Positions 1 to 8,612 of a stretch of 64,000 bases of DNA are shown here, one piece after another. Every line of letters starts with the position of its first letter. Position 1 is the stretch's first letter. Location of the stretch: NCBI GenBank assembly GCA_948466265.1, contig CAOJZU010000003.1:62001-126000 (forward strand). Reading direction: 5' to 3'. This stretch comes from an uncultured Clostridium sp. (GTDB lineage: Bacteria; Bacillota_A; Clostridia; TANB77; CAG-508). The notes under the pieces were generated by a model. It ran no database searches and was not told the DNA's origin. It saw only the letters and a list, made by a program, of their open reading frames with translations. Both the position numbers and the translations under genes were made by a program.

Positions 1-883
1 AGTTTTTGCTAGTTTTTCTCTTATAATAGTTTTTGCTTTATTTGGTGATAAAACTTTTACATATTCTCCAAAAGATAAAATATATCCATATACCCATTCG
101 TTTTCTGGATACTCTACTTTAATAATAAAGTTTCCATTTTCTCTTTTTGTTATTTCTTCTTTTTCAAATTCATCATATACTCTATAAGCCATTTCTTTAC
201 TTATTTCCAATTCTAGTGATATGCTTTTAAAATCATATTTTTCTTCTTTCTTCCATCTTGGTAATTCTCTTTCAAAATGTTCTTCTAACATTTTAATTTC
301 TTTTATTCTTTTAATTTTAAATATCCTATAATCGTCTTTATTTATACAGTAACTTATTAAATACCACGACTTATCTTTAAACCATATCTGAAGTGGCTCT
401 ACAGTTCTTTTTCCTTCTTCTCCTTTGGAATTATAATATATAAATTCTATTTTGTTTTTATTTAATATAGATGTTTTTATTATCTCAAATATTTTCTCTT
501 TTTTATTATCTTTTCCCCAATTTGAAAAATCTATTTTTATCCAATCATTTATTTTTTTATTAAAAAATGTACTTAATTTTTCTAAAATATCTTTTTCGTC
601 ATGTCCTGATACTTTTTTCATTCCTTGCAGTGCAAACAAAATTTGATTTTGCTCTTCTTCTGAAAGTACTGTTTTATTTAGGACATATTCATCTAAAATT
701 CCTATCCCTCCGGTCTTTTCCCTTACTTGCATAAATTGGTATATTTGCTCTGCTTAAGGTTTCTATATCTCTATATATTGTTCTTGTAGATACTTCAAAT
801 CTATCTGCTAGTTCTTTCGCTGTAACTTTTTTCTTTTGCATAAGAATATATACTATTTCAAATAATCTATTATTTACTTGCAT
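1..883 (-). CDS. WYL-domain transcriptional regulator (YafY-like), C-terminus beyond window
   Basis: This is a DeoR/YafY-type DNA-binding regulator: an N-terminal HTH (about residues 1-55, with a VSTRTIYRDIETL recognition helix) followed by a WYL ligand-binding region (KTSILNKNKIEFIYYN) and the usual C-terminal extension, which runs off the left edge. The start at 883 is preceded by GGAGGAAAT; an upstream in-frame ATG at 934 has no ribosome binding site and lies inside the promoter. The reading frame breaks at an in-phase CGG (710-712): after IYASKGKD the C must be skipped to read GGIGILDEY, which is the normal family sequence. A perfect inverted repeat in its promoter suggests autorepression. 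The ligand is unknown. Confidence 0.85.
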
Positions 884-913
884 AATTTCCTCCTGACTAT
901 AGTATAACATATA

Positions 914-937
914 AATATGACATCTATATGTCATATT
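914..937. promoter_or_regulatory. Inverted-repeat operator in promoter of WYL regulator
   Basis: Perfect 10-base arms (AATATGACAT, four bases, ATGTCATATT) lie just upstream of a TATACT -10 box read on the minus strand (901-906). The position fits an autoregulatory operator; binding is inferred. Confidence 0.5.
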
Positions 938-1009
938 TTAAAAAAAGTTAAAGTGGATATCATATACTAATATAATACCCACTTTAACATAAAATTACTT
1001 TTTTGGCAT

Positions 1010-1135
1010 TTACTTCTCTTCAATTTTCGGTGTAGGTCCTATTTCTACTCCATACTCTTCGCTTAATCTTTTTAGTTCCTCTTGATCCACTTTTTCAGGT
1101 CTTGGATCTAGATCTTTGTAATCTTCAAATGCCAT
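1010..1135 (-). CDS. Small acidic protein, 41 residues, unknown function
   Basis: A short open frame beginning MAFEDYKDLDPRPEK and ending TPKIEEK, preceded by a good AGAGGAG ribosome binding site. It is rich in Glu, Asp and Lys with no membrane segment or Cys. Upstream is a CTTGGAGG/CCTCCAAG hairpin leader nearly identical in design to that of the small gene at 58896-59105, which argues that the two are real and share a control mechanism. I do not recognise the protein. Confidence 0.55.
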   Translation of the reverse strand: MAFEDYKDLDPRPEKVDQEELKRLSEEYGVEIGPTPKIEEK

Positions 1136-1157
1136 TTTACTCTCCTCTCATAACTAT

Positions 1158-1180
1158 CTTGGAGGATTGAAACCTCCAAG
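1158..1180 (-). promoter_or_regulatory. 5' leader hairpin (CTTGGAGG / CCTCCAAG)
   Basis: An 8-base perfect stem with a 7-base loop in the leader of the 41-residue ORF. On the minus strand it is preceded by CCAAAAAGTAAAC. The same pieces in the same order precede the ORF at 58896-59105. The stem contains both a GGAGG and a CCTCC strand, so it could interact with ribosome binding sites; this is inference. Confidence 0.5.
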
Positions 1181-1294
1181 TATTAATGTTTACTTTTTGG
1201 TTTCCAAAAATTTCTCTTTTTATTATAGCACAATTTTATATAAAGTTCAACTTTAAACTATAAAACATATAATATGATTATTATAATTGATATT

Positions 1295-1498
1295 TTAATT
1301 CATTAGAAAGTCTAATATATTCATTCCTGCTTCTGTTACAGTTTTATAAATCTCTGTATACCCACATTTAGTACAACTTACTGTAATAAACTTTTTGTTT
1401 TGAATATCAAATATCTTAGCAAAGTTTCCACCTGTTGCTTGAAATTGATCTTTTTCAAATTCTGTATTACCACACTTTACACATTTCCATTCTGACAT
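1295..1498 (-). CDS. Zinc-ribbon protein (67 aa), paralogue of 11143-11346
   Basis: Starts MSEWKCVKCGNTEFEKD and contains two CxxC knuckles (CVKCG near residue 6 and CTKCG near residue 46), the layout of a small treble-clef/zinc-ribbon nucleic-acid-binding protein. The start at 1498 was chosen because the start, length (67 aa) and sequence match the second copy at 11143-11346; the longer frame to 1555 overlaps the upstream gene without its own ribosome binding site. It probably follows the DUF1653 gene in one transcript. Function unknown. Confidence 0.7.
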   Translation of the reverse strand: MSEWKCVKCGNTEFEKDQFQATGGNFAKIFDIQNKKFITVSCTKCGYTEIYKTVTEAGMNILDFLMN

Positions 1499-1517
1499 AA
1501 TTAAATTCTCCTTAATC

Positions 1518-1766
1518 TTACATTTCATTAATACTTTTAATATTTTGCAATTCAAATCTATATTTCTGTTTTACATTAGGATATTTTTCATGGTCTACTT
1601 CAGAAGCAAACATATCATATGGTCTAATATATAGCTCTGCACCTCCATATAATGCTCTATATACTACATATTTTTCTTTTGTTTCACTATGTATTGCAAT
1701 ATCTTCTACTAAATATAAATCTCCTTTAAAATGTTTATAGATTGATTTAACTTTTATTTCATTCAT
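1518..1766 (-). CDS. DUF1653 family protein
   Basis: An 82-residue protein with the family pattern: YKHFKGDLYLV near the N-terminus, IAIHSETKEKYVVYRALYGG in the middle, IRPYDMF, and KYPNVKQKYRFE at the end. DUF1653 proteins are small SH3-like domains of unknown function, common in Firmicutes and Proteobacteria. The ATG has a modest AGGTGAT ribosome binding site just upstream. It lies immediately upstream of the zinc-ribbon gene. Confidence 0.8.
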   Translation of the reverse strand: MNEIKVKSIYKHFKGDLYLVEDIAIHSETKEKYVVYRALYGGAELYIRPYDMFASEVDHEKYPNVKQKYRFELQNIKSINEM

Positions 1767-1829
1767 ATATAATCACCTTTTCTATTATTTTCTTGTTTAT
1801 ATTACCATAGTGATAGAAGATTTTCAATA

Positions 1830-2762
1830 CTATTCATTTTCATTTCCATACATTTTTCCTTTTGAGTCTAATTGTAATTCATATCCATATTCAAATATGT
1901 ATGCTATTCCGAATAAGAATAATATTTGTATTACATCAAATAATTCGAACCCTACATCTAAATCTAATCTAAATATTTTCTCAAATACAATTCCACCAAA
2001 GGTTGGAAGTGCAAGTGCAAAAATCATTATATATGCCATTTGTTTTATATATTTAACATTTTCTAGTGTAAATGGTGTATCTCCTTGGTTAATATTTATA
2101 AATAGTTTTTCTAATCTATTCAATGTCATTCTGTATAATATTAAGCAAATAAATAGAGAAATCATTCCTGCTTCAACATAAGCTATTATGGTAAGTTTAG
2201 AGTTATCTTCTAATACTTCTTTCATTTTCATTATTATTTCCTGGTCTGTTTCATCAGCTACTAAAGTGCCATTGTATTTTACTTTTAGTGCTATTCTATT
2301 ATCTAGATTTTCTTCTGTTACTACTATTTTTTCGTTTGTTCCTTTAAACACGACTTCATTGTCCTGTATTTCTATTTTATTTAGAAATATAGGTGTAAGT
2401 ACTATCATAAGTGCTATTATTGGAATTGCAATTGTTACAAAAATCTTTCCAATTCTTGCAATTATATAAATTGCTTTACTTATTCCCTTAATTTTTCTTT
2501 GTTTTTCTTCTTTAAATTTTACTACACTTATTTTTATATCTTCATCTAATGAATCTATGTCTGCCATATTCTCATGTACCAAATCATTTATTTTGCAATG
2601 GAATATATCACACAAAACCATGATATTATTTATTGTGGGATAACTTTCACCATTCTCCCATTTTGATACACTTTGTCTTGAAACATCCATCTTTTCTGCT
2701 AATTGTTCTTGGCTCATTGAGGCCGATTTTCTTAAATTATATAAGTTTTCTCCAAATTTCAT
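1830..2762 (-). CDS. XRE-family regulator with C-terminal membrane domain
   Basis: Residues 1-65 form a Cro/C1-type HTH (SQEQLAEKMDVSRQSVSKWE), and the remaining 245 residues contain about five hydrophobic segments (IFVTIAIPIIALMIVL, GMISLFICLILY and others). This architecture is a membrane-tethered transcription factor, typical of Firmicutes; it may sense envelope state. GGGGGAG precedes the ATG. The gene is intact: its two CGG triplets (in FLFGIAY and RKSASM) are out of phase. Boxes of the type GCAACT occur upstream of this gene and of the similar gene at 3819-4532. Confidence 0.8.
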   Translation of the reverse strand: MKFGENLYNLRKSASMSQEQLAEKMDVSRQSVSKWENGESYPTINNIMVLCDIFHCKINDLVHENMADIDSLDEDIKISVVKFKEEKQRKIKGISKAIYIIARIGKIFVTIAIPIIALMIVLTPIFLNKIEIQDNEVVFKGTNEKIVVTEENLDNRIALKVKYNGTLVADETDQEIIMKMKEVLEDNSKLTIIAYVEAGMISLFICLILYRMTLNRLEKLFININQGDTPFTLENVKYIKQMAYIMIFALALPTFGGIVFEKIFRLDLDVGFELFDVIQILFLFGIAYIFEYGYELQLDSKGKMYGNENE

Positions 2763-2816
2763 TAGATTACTCCCCCTTCAAGTTTCATTTTAGTGTAGTT
2801 TTATTTAATAATCTAT

Positions 2817-2877
2817 CAACTTATAGTTGCATTTTAATTTTCTCTATATATTTTATATATTGTAAAGTTTTAGTTGC
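2817..2877. promoter_or_regulatory. Candidate XRE operator region (CAACT-TAT-AGTTG plus AGTTGC)
   Basis: Upstream of the XRE gene at 1830-2762 sit a short palindrome (CAACT, TAT, AGTTG at 2817-2829) and a second AGTTGC at 2872-2877. The same GCAACT/AGTTGC box brackets the promoter of the related XRE gene at 3819-4532, which suggests auto- or cross-regulation. Confidence 0.35.
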
Positions 2878-2986
2878 TTTTTGTTTTTAGAAAATCGCTT
2901 GTCACTTTGTTTTTAATAAAATATATCATAGTTTTATATTAATTTCAATACTTTCATTGTTCTAGCTTGTCTTTTTACTATAAAGT

Positions 2987-3026
2987 ATAATGGGCAGATA
3001 ATTTTAGTTAATTATCTACCCATTAT
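2987..3026 (-). terminator. Terminator after DUF4097 gene
   Basis: A 17-base stem with one mismatch (arms ATAATGGGCAGATAATT and AATTATCTACCCATTAT) lies immediately downstream of the DUF4097 stop codon at 3031. Confidence 0.6.
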
Positions 3027-3030
3027 ATTT

Positions 3031-3838
3031 TTAATTATTTATTTCTACATTGCCGAAGGTCGCATTTTACTTTTAATGTCACATTTGAATTTCTATTGTT
3101 ATTATTTATATTTGTCTTTCCTAAATCTACACTTGCATCTATATATATGTCATTTGTGCTTCCTATTTCTATATTACCTAAGTCTACTTCTATATTAGAA
3201 TTTTCATTAATTGATAATGTATCAATTTCCGCATTTCCACAGTCAATCACTATATCACATTTATTTAAGACTTCACTTATTTCTACGTTTCCACAGTCAC
3301 ATTTAACAGTTGCATTTTTAATTTTCCCAAGTTCTACATTCCCACAGTCGCAGTCTATGTCTACTGTAGCATCTTTTAAATCTGCTATTTCTACATTTCC
3401 ATAGTCATTTTTTATATTCATTTTGTTTGCATATGTAGATGGTATATATACTATAATATCATTTTTCTTGTTACCAAAATTAATAAAATTAAAACTTTCT
3501 TTACTATCATAATCTATATTTAAATCACTACCATTTCTATTAACAGCTACATCAGATGCATTTTCGCCATAAATTACAACTTTTATATTATCATTTTCAT
3601 TTTCTTTTATAATAACATCTCCTGTATCCTGTTTAACCTGTATATTTTGTATATTTGATAATTCAAATTCTTTGTCATATATTATAGTTGTATTTCTTGA
3701 TCCTACATTAAATATTCCATTTTTAAAATTTATTCCACCATTTAGATATGTTACTAAAAACATTACTAAGAAGAATATTACGATAGAAAGTAATACTATC
3801 AATGTAATAATTAAGCCTTTATTTTTCACTTTCGTCAT
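3031..3838 (-). CDS. DUF4097 beta-helix-like membrane-anchored protein with +1 recoding site
   Basis: An N-terminal membrane anchor (ITLIVLLSIVIFFLVMFLVT) is followed by an outward beta-rich domain of repeats of the form D-x-G-N-V/A/I-E-I/L (DYGNVEIAD, DCGNVELGK, DCGNVEISE, DCGNAEIDT, DLGNIEIGS), typical of DUF4097 'putative adhesin' proteins. Read straight through, the last repeat becomes CDLRQCRNK. Skipping the C of the in-phase CGG at 3053-3055 gives CDLGNVEINN, a perfect last repeat, with a stop at 3031 and a length of 268 residues. It overlaps the upstream XRE-membrane gene by 20 bases, so the two are co-translated and probably act together in envelope sensing. Confidence 0.8.
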
Positions 3839-4532
3839 CCTCCTTTAGCATAAATATTAGTTTTACAATTTGTTCTAGTAAGCCTATTACTATAAATATT
3901 ACCCAAGTTATATGCCATGCCATAGTTAAGAAACTTACTATAAAATATATAGCAGTACCAATTCCTCCAATTATATCATTTATTTGCTTTATTATTTTAT
4001 CTTCTTTTTCCTCTTCCTTTGTTTTCATTATTTTTGGAACTGCCATATAATGTTTTACAATTCTAGTCACTCCCCATCCAATAAGTACTAGAAATGTACA
4101 TCCTACAACAACAGGATTCCACCCCATAACTGTAATTCCAATTCCTGCAAATGCTATTGCAACAAAAAAGATTAAAATAGAGCTACTAACTACTTCTGCT
4201 GATTTTTGTTTTATTTGATTTTTAGTCATATTTTCGTAGTTTTCTTCTGATTCTTTCCCTCTAGTAAATAGATGTTTTTTAGCTTCATCCCAACTAAATT
4301 CATTGCTACTTTCATTATTTTCTTCTTGCTTATCATTTTCTTCAGTTAATAGTTCATTTGGTGTCATACCGTATAACTTACATAATGGAGCTATTTTATC
4401 AAAATCAGGTGTACTTTGATTTGTTTCCCATTTTGATACTGTTTGTCTTGTTACATTTAATTTTTCTGCAACATCATCTTGTGTTAAGTTTTTTGATTTT
4501 CTTAGTTCAAATAATTTTTCTCCTAAATTCAT
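3819..4532 (-). CDS. XRE-family regulator with membrane tail
   Basis: The Cro/C1 HTH (TQDDVAEKLNVTRQTVSKWE) occupies residues 1-62, then an acidic linker, then a C-terminal half with four hydrophobic stretches (SSSILIFFVAIAFAGIGI, VVVGCTFLVLIGWGV, AIYFIVSFLTMAW, WVIFIVIGLLEQIV). It is 237 residues long with a GGAGAG ribosome binding site. It sits upstream of and overlaps the DUF4097 gene, a common pairing in Clostridia. Function is inferred as membrane-linked control of the downstream gene. Confidence 0.8.
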   Translation of the reverse strand: MNLGEKLFELRKSKNLTQDDVAEKLNVTRQTVSKWETNQSTPDFDKIAPLCKLYGMTPNELLTEENDKQEENNESSNEFSWDEAKKHLFTRGKESEENYENMTKNQIKQKSAEVVSSSILIFFVAIAFAGIGITVMGWNPVVVGCTFLVLIGWGVTRIVKHYMAVPKIMKTKEEEKEDKIIKQINDIIGGIGTAIYFIVSFLTMAWHITWVIFIVIGLLEQIVKLIFMLKEDDESEK

Positions 4533-4574
4533 TGTTTTACTCTCCCTTCCATAGTTAAAATTATACAGTATTTT

Positions 4575-4617
4575 TTAGTTGCATTCTATCAATTTGACTT
4601 TGAACTTTAGCAACTAA
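4575..4617. promoter_or_regulatory. Candidate XRE operator (TTAGTTGC ... GCAACTAA)
   Basis: Two inverted TTAGTTGC boxes 27 bases apart (4575-4582 and 4610-4617) lie at the promoter of the XRE gene at 3819-4532; a TATAAT -10 box on the minus strand overlaps this area. The boxes match those upstream of the XRE gene at 1830-2762. Confidence 0.35.
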
Positions 4618-4652
4618 TATTAACATCCACTTATATCCCTTGTTCTATCAAC

Positions 4653-5220
4653 CTATATGTGAAATACTCTACTTATTTTTTCTTTTAAATCTTTACCACA
4701 TAAACATATAGATAAAATAAGAGTTACAATAGTTATTCCTGATGTTATACTAGCAGATATTGCTATATATTTAGCTTTTATCAGTAATAATATTACTATG
4801 CCTATACTAAGTATTGATAGCATTATTTGATATAAACTATATTTAAAATATCTTTTTCTGCTAACTATTGTTAGTATAAACATTGTGATATTTGCTACAC
4901 AAATAACAATCGGCATTCCTATATTTATAGACCAGCCTTCATATCCTATAATTTTATCTATTAAAAATAGTAATATCAAAACTGCCACTGTTTGCAAAAA
5001 TACATGTGATGCAATATTAACATTATTTCTTATAGAATATAAAGATATAATCCAAGCATATATAATTCCGAATAGCTACTAGAAATGACCATTTTATTTT
5101 TGGTGTAGTCAATTCATTTATTAGAACGCACACAGCTATTATAATTATTGAAATTATCAATAATATTTTTATAGCTGCATTACTCTTTTTAATATTTATA
5201 ATATTAGGATATAACATCAT
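4653..5220 (-). CDS. DUF6320-like polytopic membrane protein, one +1 recoding site
   Basis: After skipping the C of the in-phase CGG at 5068-5070, two half-frames join into one 188-residue membrane protein: MLYPNIINIKKS, then about five membrane segments, including VAIGIIYAWIISLYSI across the junction and QTVAVLILLFLIDKIIGYEG. Read without the shift it stops shortly after the second segment. The start at 5220 follows GGGGTGT and overlaps the end of the acyltransferase gene. The order esterase, acyltransferase, this protein suggests one operon. The DUF6320 resemblance is from memory of the family's N-terminal pattern; function unknown. Confidence 0.7.
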
Positions 5221-6479
5221 ACACCCCATTTCCGTTCACTATAAATTTCTATATTTTGATTTTTTATAAATTCATAAAATGCTTTTGGAATATTTGCATT
5301 TTCTAGTATTGATGTAAAAGTGAACACCAATGTATTGTTATAAGAAATTATTGCGCCTTTATCTTTTTCAACAGAGTCACTAGAAAGTAAAAATAAAAAG
5401 TTGTCTATATATTTTTTATATTCTTCTTTTACTTCTGCCTTTCCTAAATTTGAGATTGTTGTTGTAGAATATCTTCTAATTTCTCTATACACAATATTTG
5501 TAAATACTTTTTTTAATAATAATGGAATTAGTTTTATAGCTAAATTTGTTCCTATTTTTATATTTGCTCCCATTGTTTTTTCTATTTCTTCTTGTGTTAA
5601 TTTTTCTTTAAAATTTCTCTTTACTAATTCTAGTATATTTGAAAAGTTAACTTCTTTATTTTCATGAAAATTAATGTCTACTGACATATATGAAAAGAAA
5701 TTGGTAGATGTTTTTGACTCATAATATTTCTTTAAGTCTACTGGTATACATATTTTTATTGGCCTTTTAGATTTAGAAAATTTATAGTTTTGGGTATATA
5801 TGCAATACATATATACCGCTGTCAAATATTCAGTTATTGTGGCTTCATTTTCTTTTGAAACTCTTTTTAATTCTTCTAAGTTAATGAAATTATGAACTAC
5901 ACCTGTTGCCCCTAATGGCAAAGTTTTTCCTTTTAAAATATATGCTTTGTGTGATTTTTCTCTTTTCCTATTTTTCTTATCATAGTATTTTAAATAACTG
6001 TCTTCAGTATTATTTGAAAGCTTTGTTTTCTTATTTTCATCCTCTTTTGTTTTTTTGTTTTTTATATCTAAATAGGCATATGTTATCTCTTGCAAAAATT
6101 GAACAGCATTACTTCCATCTGTTAACGAGTGAAACACATCCAGATTTATTTTGTTATTAAAGTATGTTACATCGAATAAATATCCATTATTAGTTTCCCT
6201 GCTTATGTATCTACAAGGATAATCATTTTCTTTTTTAACTATTGGTTTCTTAAAGTTTTCTTCTAAATAATACCAAAATAGTCCTTTTCTTAGTTTTACT
6301 TTAAATGCTACTTGTTTTTCTATAACTATATTTAGTGCTTCTTGTAATATTTTTTCGTCAATATCTTCCTTTAATACAACTGATACTCTAAAGACAGATG
6401 TAAATTTTTTATTAGATACAATAGGAAATATTTTTGCCGAATTATCAAGTTCTCTCCACTTTATTTCTTCTTTATACAT
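5217..6479 (-). CDS. Condensation/WS-DGAT-like acyltransferase (alcohol acetyltransferase family)
   Basis: A 420-residue protein with the HxxxD motif of the CoA-dependent acyltransferase/condensation superfamily (DVFHSLTDGSN near residue 120), preceded by KVKLRKGLFWYYLEE and followed by conserved KICIPVDLKKYYESK and NFFSYMSVDINF stretches. Such enzymes transfer acyl groups to alcohols or amines; the substrate is unknown. It overlaps the downstream membrane gene and follows an alpha/beta hydrolase gene. Near the C-terminus an in-phase CGG (5232-5234) gives SERKWGV if read as Arg; the +1 rule seen elsewhere predicts SEGNGVYDVIS and a stop at 5204. Either is possible. Confidence 0.75.
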   Translation of the reverse strand: MYKEEIKWRELDNSAKIFPIVSNKKFTSVFRVSVVLKEDIDEKILQEALNIVIEKQVAFKVKLRKGLFWYYLEENFKKPIVKKENDYPCRYISRETNNGYLFDVTYFNNKINLDVFHSLTDGSNAVQFLQEITYAYLDIKNKKTKEDENKKTKLSNNTEDSYLKYYDKKNRKREKSHKAYILKGKTLPLGATGVVHNFINLEELKRVSKENEATITEYLTAVYMYCIYTQNYKFSKSKRPIKICIPVDLKKYYESKTSTNFFSYMSVDINFHENKEVNFSNILELVKRNFKEKLTQEEIEKTMGANIKIGTNLAIKLIPLLLKKVFTNIVYREIRRYSTTTISNLGKAEVKEEYKKYIDNFLFLLSSDSVEKDKGAIISYNNTLVFTFTSILENANIPKAFYEFIKNQNIEIYSERKWGV

Positions 6480-6494
6480 ATAAAATTCCTTCCC

Positions 6495-7352
6495 TTATTT
6501 TATAAGAGCATTTAATAATTTTTTATAATCTTCTTCATTATCATAAGTTTTTAAAATCCAATTGTGCTGAGCACTATCTTTTTCATATATATTTAATTTT
6601 TTATCTTTTATTTTTTCTTTTAAAATCGCTACATCTGGGTTTAATATATCATATGTTCCTGTAAATATAGATATATTTTCTATTTTATCTGTTGGTCCAT
6701 TTATTGGACTTACTAAATAATTGTCAGGATTTTTTTTACCACAATATAACTCTCCTGCTAATTTTAATGCCATTTTGTTTAGGCATTTATCATATCTTTG
6801 TACCTGATCTATTTCTTCGTTCTTCATTGTTATATCTAACCATGGTGAAATAAGTATCATTTTTGTTGGTAATTTTTTATTTTCTATTCCAAGCTTTTGG
6901 TAAAATGCCAGACTGATTCCTCCACCTGCTGAATCTCCTATTACTACAAAATTATTATCTTTTATATATTTTTCATAAACTTTATCTGCCATATCAAATA
7001 CGTCTTTATATGTGTGTTTTGGAATTAAAGGATAATCTGGAACTAAAATATTCGCTCCTGTATCTTTAAATATTCTTTGTATAAAATCCCAATGTTCCTT
7101 GGTTAAAGCTGATGAATATGCTCCTCCATGAAAATATAAAATATTAAAATCACTTTTTATATTTACTTTTGGCATTATTTTATATAATATATTTTTTCCT
7201 ATTTTATATTTTTCTATATTTGCAATTTTCTTAAGACTTTTATTTGGTTTTGTACTTTTAACTCGTGATATATATATTATTAATGCAATTTCAATAATAA
7301 TTACTACCAGCGTAACAGCTAATTGAATAATTTTGAAAATTAAATTTATCAA
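6495..7352 (-). CDS. Alpha/beta hydrolase (hormone-sensitive-lipase-type esterase)
   Basis: An N-terminal membrane anchor (IIQLAVTLVVIIIEIALIIYI) precedes a hydrolase domain with the HSL signatures: oxyanion-hole HGGAY (residue ~75), nucleophile motif GDSAGGG (~140), the acid region GTYDILNPD and the catalytic His in QHNW. The start codon is TTG at 7352, preceded by GAGAGGAA. It sits 15 bases upstream of the acyltransferase gene, so the pair may remodel or esterify a membrane or secreted lipid. Substrate unknown. Confidence 0.8.
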   Translation of the reverse strand: MINLIFKIIQLAVTLVVIIIEIALIIYISRVKSTKPNKSLKKIANIEKYKIGKNILYKIMPKVNIKSDFNILYFHGGAYSSALTKEHWDFIQRIFKDTGANILVPDYPLIPKHTYKDVFDMADKVYEKYIKDNNFVVIGDSAGGGISLAFYQKLGIENKKLPTKMILISPWLDITMKNEEIDQVQRYDKCLNKMALKLAGELYCGKKNPDNYLVSPINGPTDKIENISIFTGTYDILNPDVAILKEKIKDKKLNIYEKDSAQHNWILKTYDNEEDYKKLLNALIK

Positions 7353-7374
7353 TAATTTTGTTTCCTCTCTACTT

Positions 7375-8037
7375 TTAATCTACCATTTCTACCTTTTCTA
7401 TAACAGGTTGATTTTCTTTTAAAGTTGTTCCATCATCGTCTTCTACTTTAGTATCTTTACATATCTTATCTACTATTTCTATTCCACTTGTAACTTTTCC
7501 AAATCCTGCATATTGACCATCTAAAAATGTACTATCCTTATGAACTATAAAAAATTGTGAACTTGCACTGTTGTATGAACTTGACCTTGCCATTGAAATT
7601 GTTCCTCTTACATGTGATATTGTATTTTTTACTCCATTTATTAGGAACTCTCCTTTGATATTTTCATCGCTTCCACCCATTCCTGTTCCTTCAGGGTCTC
7701 CGCCTTGAATCATAAATCCATCTATAATTCTATGAAATGTTAATCCATTATAAAATCCTTCATTTACTAATTTTGCAAAATTTGCAACTGTTATTGGTGC
7801 AATATCTGCATCTAATTCTAATTCAATTGTTCCATAGTTTTTAATTTCTATTTTTGCATGATGTTTTCCTGTTTTATACATATTATTTTCCTCCTTATTA
7901 TTGCTTGATTGTTTAGAATTTACTGTTTCATTAAATTTATTTTTTTCTGTACTATTTGATACCCATTTAACAATAAAGAATACGACTAATAGTACTAAAA
8001 TAGTAATTCCTATACCTATTATAATTTTTTTATTCAT
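7375..8037 (-). CDS. Membrane-anchored cyclophilin-type peptidyl-prolyl isomerase
   Basis: The first 27 residues form a membrane anchor (IIIGIGITILVLLVVFFIV); a linker rich in Ser, Asn and Lys leads to a cyclophilin domain from about residue 57. Catalytic-region motifs are visible: FHRIIDGFMIQGGDP, MARSSSYNSASSQFFI and FAGFGKV-like YAGFGKV. It should accelerate proline isomerisation during folding of secreted proteins at the outer membrane face. The start has a strong AAGGAGGAAAGTTT leader. The GGC-GGA CGG triplet at 7700 is out of phase and harmless. Confidence 0.88.
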   Translation of the reverse strand: MNKKIIIGIGITILVLLVVFFIVKWVSNSTEKNKFNETVNSKQSSNNKEENNMYKTGKHHAKIEIKNYGTIELELDADIAPITVANFAKLVNEGFYNGLTFHRIIDGFMIQGGDPEGTGMGGSDENIKGEFLINGVKNTISHVRGTISMARSSSYNSASSQFFIVHKDSTFLDGQYAGFGKVTSGIEIVDKICKDTKVEDDDGTTLKENQPVIEKVEMVD

Positions 8038-8125
8038 AAACTTTCCTCCTTAGCGTTTCAATTATATATTACTATTTATAAAAATACAATATATATATGA
8101 TTTTTATGTTATTAAATATTAGAAA

Positions 8126-8163
8126 AACATCAGATGTAAACAAATGAATTCACATCTGATGTT
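8126..8163 (-). terminator. Terminator-like hairpin after the 95-aa Cys-rich gene
   Basis: A perfect 12-base stem (AACATCAGATGT / ACATCTGATGTT) with a 14-base loop lies 34 bases beyond the stop at 8197. Confidence 0.55.
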
Positions 8164-8196
8164 ATATAAACAAATCAAATCTCATAATAATAATTA

Positions 8197-8484
8197 TTAT
8201 CTATTACACATTCTTTTTGAACAATTTTGTTGTCTAGTACAATCTTGTATACAATCATAATTTTTATGTGAGTGATGATTATCTTGTCTAATACAATAGT
8301 TATTTTCTTGATATATAGGACAGTTTTCATTTTGTTCACAATAATTGTAGCAATCTAATACTCTATCTTCTGTATTTCTGTAAAATTCATCTCTTGATAA
8401 TGCTTTTACATATGAATTAGCAAATGCTATAATTACTGATAATAGGATAAAAATCATACAAACGATTATTATTTTATTTTTCAT
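8197..8484 (-). CDS. Small Cys-rich secreted or membrane-anchored protein
   Basis: A 95-residue protein with one N-terminal hydrophobic segment (IIIVCMIFILLSVIIAFANSY) followed by about 65 residues holding nine cysteines, most in CxxxC or CxxxxxC spacing (CYNYC, CPIYQENNYC, CIQDC, CSKRMC). This suggests a disulfide- or metal-stabilised extracytoplasmic domain. TAAGGAGGAAATTAAC precedes the ATG. I do not recognise a family. A long inverted repeat (8526-8566) lies upstream. Confidence 0.6.
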   Translation of the reverse strand: MKNKIIIVCMIFILLSVIIAFANSYVKALSRDEFYRNTEDRVLDCYNYCEQNENCPIYQENNYCIRQDNHHSHKNYDCIQDCTRQQNCSKRMCNR

Positions 8485-8525
8485 AAAGTTAATTTCCTCC
8501 TTTTTTATTTTAACCTTATATATAC

Positions 8526-8566
8526 TTTACTAATTATGATGTTTAAATATTATCATAATTAGTAAA
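8526..8566. promoter_or_regulatory. 15-base inverted repeat upstream of Cys-rich gene
   Basis: Arms TTTACTAATTATGAT and ATCATAATTAGTAAA are perfect. On the minus strand no T-run follows, so an operator is at least as likely as a terminator for the gene ending at 8613. Confidence 0.35.
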
Positions 8567-8612
8567 AAAAGTAAAGAGATTAGTCTTAATTCAATCCCTC
8601 ATATCTTCCCTC

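Noticed and set aside
1810..2181. Plus-strand open frames opposite native minus-strand genes (for example 1810-2181, 24913-25383, 16937-17323).
   Set aside because: They are antisense to well-supported genes, have no ribosome binding sites or family motifs, and are explained by low G+C strand composition.
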